Shown here piece by piece: positions 60,719 to 64,000 of a stretch of DNA of 64,000 bases; position 1 is the stretch's first letter, and each line of letters begins with the position of its first letter. The DNA lies in NCBI RefSeq assembly GCF_009695905.1, contig NZ_VUNA01000003.1, positions 107,689-171,688 on the forward strand. Reading direction: 5' to 3'. The position numbers and the translations under genes are program-made. This DNA comes from Mogibacterium kristiansenii. GTDB taxonomy: Bacteria; Bacillota; Clostridia; Peptostreptococcales; Anaerovoracaceae. Below the pieces are notes generated by a model. The model made no database searches and was not told the DNA's origin. It saw only the letters and a list, made by a program, of their open reading frames with translations.

Positions 60719-60746
60719 ATTTTATCAGTTTGCTCGGCGGTGTCAA
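60719..60746 (-). promoter_or_regulatory. Promoter of the candidate small RNA
   Basis: TTGACA (60741-60746), 16 bp, TAAAAT (60719-60724) on the minus strand, one of the best -35 boxes in the window. Confidence 0.7.
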
Positions 60747-60827
60747 GAATTTTTTGTATTTTTCATCAAAATTTCAAATTCCATCAAATGTATGCATTGG
60801 TTTTTTATATACCTTCTTTCCCAAAGT

Positions 60828-61796
60828 CTACCCGAGAAAATAAGACAAAGAATACAAATCTCTTCCGCACCGGACGTACTTTCCCCGAAGGATTCCTTCG
60901 ACTTCCGGAAGGGGGATTCCCGTCTCGGTACTCAGCTTCAAAGAGGTAATCTCCGTCGGAAGTTCCTGCCGCCCCAAGAAAAAGTCCTGATTGGCCTCCG
61001 TCAGAACATCCGCTGCCCGGAGGAGGAAGTAATTTCGCACGTTCAAATTGTAAATCAAATCCTCGGCCTCCCGGAAACAGTTGGAGAGAAAATCTATTTT
61101 TGTCGGGTCCGTCAGATCCGGAATCACCGACCGGTAGCGGTTGTCCACCAGCGGCATCGGAATGCCGGTCATATCCAGGAAGGCATCCGCCTGCTCTCGG
61201 CCGCGCCGAATCACGATATCCGGCACCACGTAAGGCTCCGCCGCCCGGTCACGATACCGGATGCCCGGTTTCGGAATTGCCGGCGAACCTGATTTTAGCT
61301 GAAACCGAACACACTGCGCCCCGTCTGCCGTGCCCACGCCGATGGGATCCATGGATTGGAGCATGCCCTCGGCCAGCTCCACGTCCCAGGAGTTGGCATA
61401 ACAAATCTCCGCCGCCTCGTTTCGGTTGTACCGAAGGTAGCCCTCGTCGGTCAGCCGGGTAATCATGTAGCGGCAGGCTCGATAGGAACCGCTGCCCAAG
61501 CCTGAGTCCTCCAGCTGGCGAAGGAGATGGCGATGCAGGTCTGTTTTTCGGGCAACCCAATGCTCGTAAGCCGCCACGTCCTTTCCGGTCTCCCGGTGGA
61601 ACTTCTGCCACTGCAGGAAACCCTCGTAGCGGTCCGGGCCGGTAATCACCACGGCATCCGCCCACTTGCTGTTCTTCCAGGTTTCCGCCAAAAGCACCGG
61701 AGCCGCGGACATCTCCCAGTTCACGTATTCCGCCAGGGCCAGGTGGCTCATGTACAGAGGATGATTCACTTTTCTCGTCTCATTTCTCTCGTTCAT
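60828..61796 (-). CDS. Degenerate sigma-54 (RpoN)-like protein lacking the RpoN box
   Basis: 322 residues. The middle (about 110-190) resembles the sigma-54 core-binding domain: LLRQLEDSGLGSGSYRACRY, TDEGYLRYNRNEAAEI, SWDVELAEGMLQSMDPIGVG. The last 45 residues look like the sigma-54 DNA-binding helix-turn-helix (TEITSLKLSTETGIPLPEVE, KYVRCGRDLYSL) but the protein ends at YFLG, before the RpoN box. The Gln-rich activator-contact region is also missing. Resemblance judged by pattern, not alignment. ATG 61796 lies six bases after a TATAAT, so the mRNA may be leaderless. Function unknown: variant sigma factor, decoy or decaying gene. Confidence 0.65.
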   Translation of the reverse strand: MNERNETRKVNHPLYMSHLALAEYVNWEMSAAPVLLAETWKNSKWADAVVITGPDRYEGFLQWQKFHRETGKDVAAYEHWVARKTDLHRHLLRQLEDSGLGSGSYRACRYMITRLTDEGYLRYNRNEAAEICYANSWDVELAEGMLQSMDPIGVGTADGAQCVRFQLKSGSPAIPKPGIRYRDRAAEPYVVPDIVIRRGREQADAFLDMTGIPMPLVDNRYRSVIPDLTDPTKIDFLSNCFREAEDLIYNLNVRNYFLLRAADVLTEANQDFFLGRQELPTEITSLKLSTETGIPLPEVEGILRGKYVRCGRDLYSLSYFLG

Positions 61797-61802
61797 ACTT
61801 CG

Positions 61803-61832
61803 ATTATACATGTGAAAGGCTTTTCTTTTCAA
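61803..61832 (-). promoter_or_regulatory. Promoter placing transcription start at the sigma-54-like start codon
   Basis: TTGAAA (61827-61832), 18 bp, TATAAT (61803-61808); six bases later comes the ATG, and no Shine-Dalgarno is visible. Confidence 0.6.
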
Positions 61833-61898
61833 CCCCGTATTGTGGCAACTTCCGACGGTCTTTGTTATACTGAAAGAATATTGATTTCGGAGGTACGC

Positions 61899-63212
61899 AT
61901 GGATAAGAAATACGACTGCATCATTATCGGCGGCGGGGCGGCGGGGCTTCTCACCGCCGCCCGGCTGGATCTGACGGCCTTTTCGCCGAAAGGGGCCGGC
62001 CTGATACTGGAGGCGACGGATTCCCCGGGGACCAAACTCCGCATGAGCGGCGCCGGGCACTGCAATTTCACCCACGACGGTTCCGTAAAGGACATGGTGG
62101 CGGCCTACGGGGAACAGGGCCGTGCCATCCGCCGAGTGCTTTACCGGTACAACAACGACGCTTTCGTGGATTTTCTGGACCGCCACGGGATTCCTTCCTT
62201 CTCCCGGGACGGAGGCCGGGTGTTCCCAAAATCCGAGAAGGCTCAGGATATATTGAACTTTCTTCTGGATTTTTCCGCGGAGAACGGGTTCGCCCTAAAA
62301 AAAGGATTCCGAGTTTCCCAAGTGACTCGGCTCCCGGACGCCGGCTGGCAGGTCGCCTGCGACAACGGCTCCGCCTTCCGAACCGCGGCGATGGTCATCG
62401 CCACCGGGGGAAAATCCTTCCCGGCTACCGGCTCAAACGGCCGCATGTGGGACGTTTTGAGCCGGGACCTGGATGTGGAAGTGATTTCCCCCCGGCCGGT
62501 GCTGGCACCGGTAGCGGTTCGCTCGTATCCCTATGGCCCCGTGGCCGGATTGTCCTTTGAAACCGCGGAACTCTCCGTTACCGCTCCCGGCAAAAAAATC
62601 CAGCGGAGCGTGGGAGACTTGCTCCTTACCCATCGGGATTTCTCCGGCCCGGCCGCGCTGAACATCTGCGGCGCGGCCGAGCCCGGGGATGCACTCCACA
62701 TCAACTACGTGTATCCCCGGAGCCGGGAGGAAGTTACCGGAATTCTCTCCGAGATTTTCAGCGGGAAGAAGGGAAACCCGGTTTCCGCCATGGCGTCCCG
62801 GCTGAGCCTGCCGCGACGCTTCTGCCAGAGCATTCTCCTGCGGAGCCTCGGAAAATCCATCGACGCGGATGATGTTTTTAGGGGTAGCTCGAATGTGAAC
62901 GGACTTTCCCCAAAGAAAGTGTCCGCTCTTCTCTGCGACGATACCTTTACGGTAGAAAGCCTCCCGGACTGGAACAAAGCCATGGCCACCCGCGGGGGCA
63001 TCGCCCTGTCCCAGCTGGATCTGCGCACCATGGAATTCCGGGAGCATCCCGGTCTCTTCGCCGTAGGGGAAGCTTTGAATGTGGATGGAATTACCGGCGG
63101 CTACAACCTGCAGTTCGCCTTTTCCTCCGCCTCGGTGTGCGCCGAATCCCTTCAGAAAAAGCTCCGGGCGGATTCTCCGGTGCAGGGTTTGCGCCCCTCA
63201 ACGGAAGAATAA
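61899..63212 (+). CDS. HI0933/YhiN-family FAD-dependent oxidoreductase
   Basis: 437 residues. Dinucleotide-binding start YDCIIIGGGAAGLLTAARL, then KLRMSGAGHCNFTH, the family hallmark. The middle domain includes VIATGGKSFPATGSNG, and the C-terminus has LFAVGEALNVDGITGGYNLQ, the FAD-contacting end. GGAGG precedes ATG 61899. The physiological substrate of this flavoprotein family is unsettled. The last eight or so residues (QGLRPSTEE) are encoded by the first unit of the 86-bp repeat array, so the array has grown into the gene end. Confidence 0.9.
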   Translation: MDKKYDCIIIGGGAAGLLTAARLDLTAFSPKGAGLILEATDSPGTKLRMSGAGHCNFTHDGSVKDMVAAYGEQGRAIRRVLYRYNNDAFVDFLDRHGIPSFSRDGGRVFPKSEKAQDILNFLLDFSAENGFALKKGFRVSQVTRLPDAGWQVACDNGSAFRTAAMVIATGGKSFPATGSNGRMWDVLSRDLDVEVISPRPVLAPVAVRSYPYGPVAGLSFETAELSVTAPGKKIQRSVGDLLLTHRDFSGPAALNICGAAEPGDALHINYVYPRSREEVTGILSEIFSGKKGNPVSAMASRLSLPRRFCQSILLRSLGKSIDADDVFRGSSNVNGLSPKKVSALLCDDTFTVESLPDWNKAMATRGGIALSQLDLRTMEFREHPGLFAVGEALNVDGITGGYNLQFAFSSASVCAESLQKKLRADSPVQGLRPSTEE

Positions 63213-63816
63213 GGCTTTCCCGGGAGGGAGGCGCAAACTCACACAGCCGCCGGGGGCTTTTCCGGGTGAAGGGTTTGCGCCTCTCAACGGAAGAATAAGG
63301 CTTTCCCGGGAGGGAGGCGCAAACTCCCGCCGGCGGCGGGGGCTCTTCCCGGGTGAAGGGTTTGCGCCCCTCGACGGAAGAATAAGGCTTTCCCGGGAGT
63401 GAGGCGCAAACTCACACAGCCGCCGGCACCTCTTCCGGGTGAAAGGTTTGCGCTTCTCGACGGAGAAATAAGGCTTTCCCGGGAGTGAGGCGCAAACTCA
63501 CACAGCCGCCGGCACCTTTTCCGGGTGCAGGGTTTGCGCCCCTCAACGGAGAAATAAGGCTTTCCCGGGAGTGAGGCGCAAACTCCCGCAGCCGCCGGGG
63601 GCTTTTCCGGGTGAAGGGTTTGCGCCCCTCGACGGAGAAATAAGGCTTTCCCGGGAAGGAGGCGCAAACTCCCACGGCCGCCGGCGCCTTTTCCGGGCAA
63701 CCGGTTTGCGCCTCTCAACGGAGTAATAAGGCTTTCCCGGGAGGGGGGCGCAAACTCACACTGGCTCCGGGCGGATTTCCCGGTGAAGGGTTTGCGCCTC
63801 TCGACGGAAGAATAAG
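63185..63816. repeat. Eight 86-bp tandem repeats with GTTTGCGCC / GGCGCAAAC hairpins
   Basis: GGGTTT-type unit starts at 63185, 63271, 63358, 63444, 63530, 63616, 63702 and 63788; spacing is 86 bp, once 87. Each unit holds GTTTGCGCC / GGCGCAAAC around a 34-nt loop and a CCGG-rich spacer. Sequence identity ends abruptly at 63816, where IS110-like sequence begins. Confidence 0.93.
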
Positions 63817-64000
63817 ATAATATGAAATGACCTCACATTTGTAATATCGTGGATTCGCCACTATACTGTAATTGACGACTAAATCAATAGACAGTGGTTT
63901 ACCACATACAAAAGGAGGTCATTTATGAATAGAATACTAAAAATCGGAATGGATGTCCATAGCACCAGCTACACTTTATGTGCAATGGAGCCCGTGCTTG
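63817..64000 (+). mobile_element. Left end of an IS110-family insertion element, truncated by window edge
   Basis: Repeat homology stops at 63816 and is followed by about 108 bp of non-coding AT-rich sequence and then an IS110-type transposase start. In the IS110 group this 5' non-coding segment encodes the bridge RNA that selects the target; the segment here would be the place to look. The element lacks terminal inverted repeats, as expected. Confidence 0.7.
63925..64000 (+). CDS. IS110-family transposase (DEDD type), N-terminal fragment
   Basis: 25 codons visible. IGMDVHSTSYTLCAME matches the IS110 N-terminal RuvC-like DEDD strand (IGXDVHXXXXXXCV) with its first catalytic Asp. AAAGGAGG precedes the ATG. 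The rest lies beyond the window, so completeness is unknown. Confidence 0.8.
   Translation, partial: MNRILKIGMDVHSTSYTLCAMEPVL

Noticed and set aside
61797..62186. N-terminal extension of the sigma-54-like protein across the divergent flavoprotein gene
   Set aside because: It overlaps a well-supported gene on the other strand; a promoter lies directly before ATG 61796.

Overview
The window looks like the chromosome of a strictly anaerobic Gram-positive Clostridia member that ferments amino acids. The evidence is a complete 2-hydroxyacyl-CoA dehydratase (Stickland reductive) operon with EtfAB and an acyl-CoA dehydrogenase, a PAS-linked sensory-type [FeFe] hydrogenase, a nitrogenase-like operon, an ornithine/alanine-type racemase and a Gram-positive isopeptide-domain surface protein. 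A Peptostreptococcales/Anaerovoracaceae-like placement is inference only. Genes are densely packed and most lie on the minus strand.

Layout. 1-5.9 kb: a partial M16C peptidase, a membrane protein, and a csoR-copA copper operon whose CopA carries a CopZ-like C-terminal domain. 6-13.2 kb: one 2398-residue surface adhesin with an internal 638-residue super-repeat. 13.4-24.7 kb: hadI-hadB-hadC-hadA-ldhA-acdB-etfB-etfA-buk, with a divergent LysR regulator. 24.7-29.2 kb: accessory region with a hairpin array, deformylase, YbaK-type deacylase, Fic and cupin genes, a broken RelE toxin with intact antitoxin, and a candidate structured RNA. 29.3-36.1 kb: two acyl-CoA synthetases, a PLP racemase, greA and lysS. 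36.3-39.6 kb: UPF0158/DUF1653 protein, pyrG and a SanA/YdcF protein. 39.8-43.2 kb: a NifH-like plus two NifD/K-like genes, the best candidate for an uncharacterised system. 43.3-50.8 kb: EF-G-like factor, asnS, mgtE behind a leader with a small ORF and attenuator, prsW and rarA. 50.8-56.6 kb: PP2C phosphatase, sensory hydrogenase, Rrf2 regulator, cysK and metY. 56.7-61 kb: nine 96-bp repeats, mtnN-luxS, an aminotransferase and a candidate small RNA. 60.8-64 kb: a degenerate sigma-54-like protein with a possibly leaderless mRNA, a flavoprotein, eight 86-bp repeats and the start of an IS110-type element at the repeat edge.

How the genes may work together. An amino acid (leucine- or aromatic-type, not decidable here) is transaminated to a 2-oxo acid outside the cluster. 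LdhA reduces it to the (R)-2-hydroxyacid, HadA activates it with CoA, HadBC with activator HadI dehydrates it, and AcdB-EtfAB reduces the enoyl-CoA. The butyrate-kinase-type gene at the operon end offers a way to harvest ATP from an acyl phosphate. MetY, CysK, MtnN and LuxS form a sulfur and activated-methyl neighbourhood, and the four-Cys Rrf2 protein sits between the cysteine genes and the sensory hydrogenase.

Three separate tandem arrays share one design: short GC-rich inverted repeats of the type TTYRCGC...GCGYRAA around 24-36 nt loops. This suggests a family of structured intergenic elements. No tRNA, rRNA or CRISPR array was recognised.
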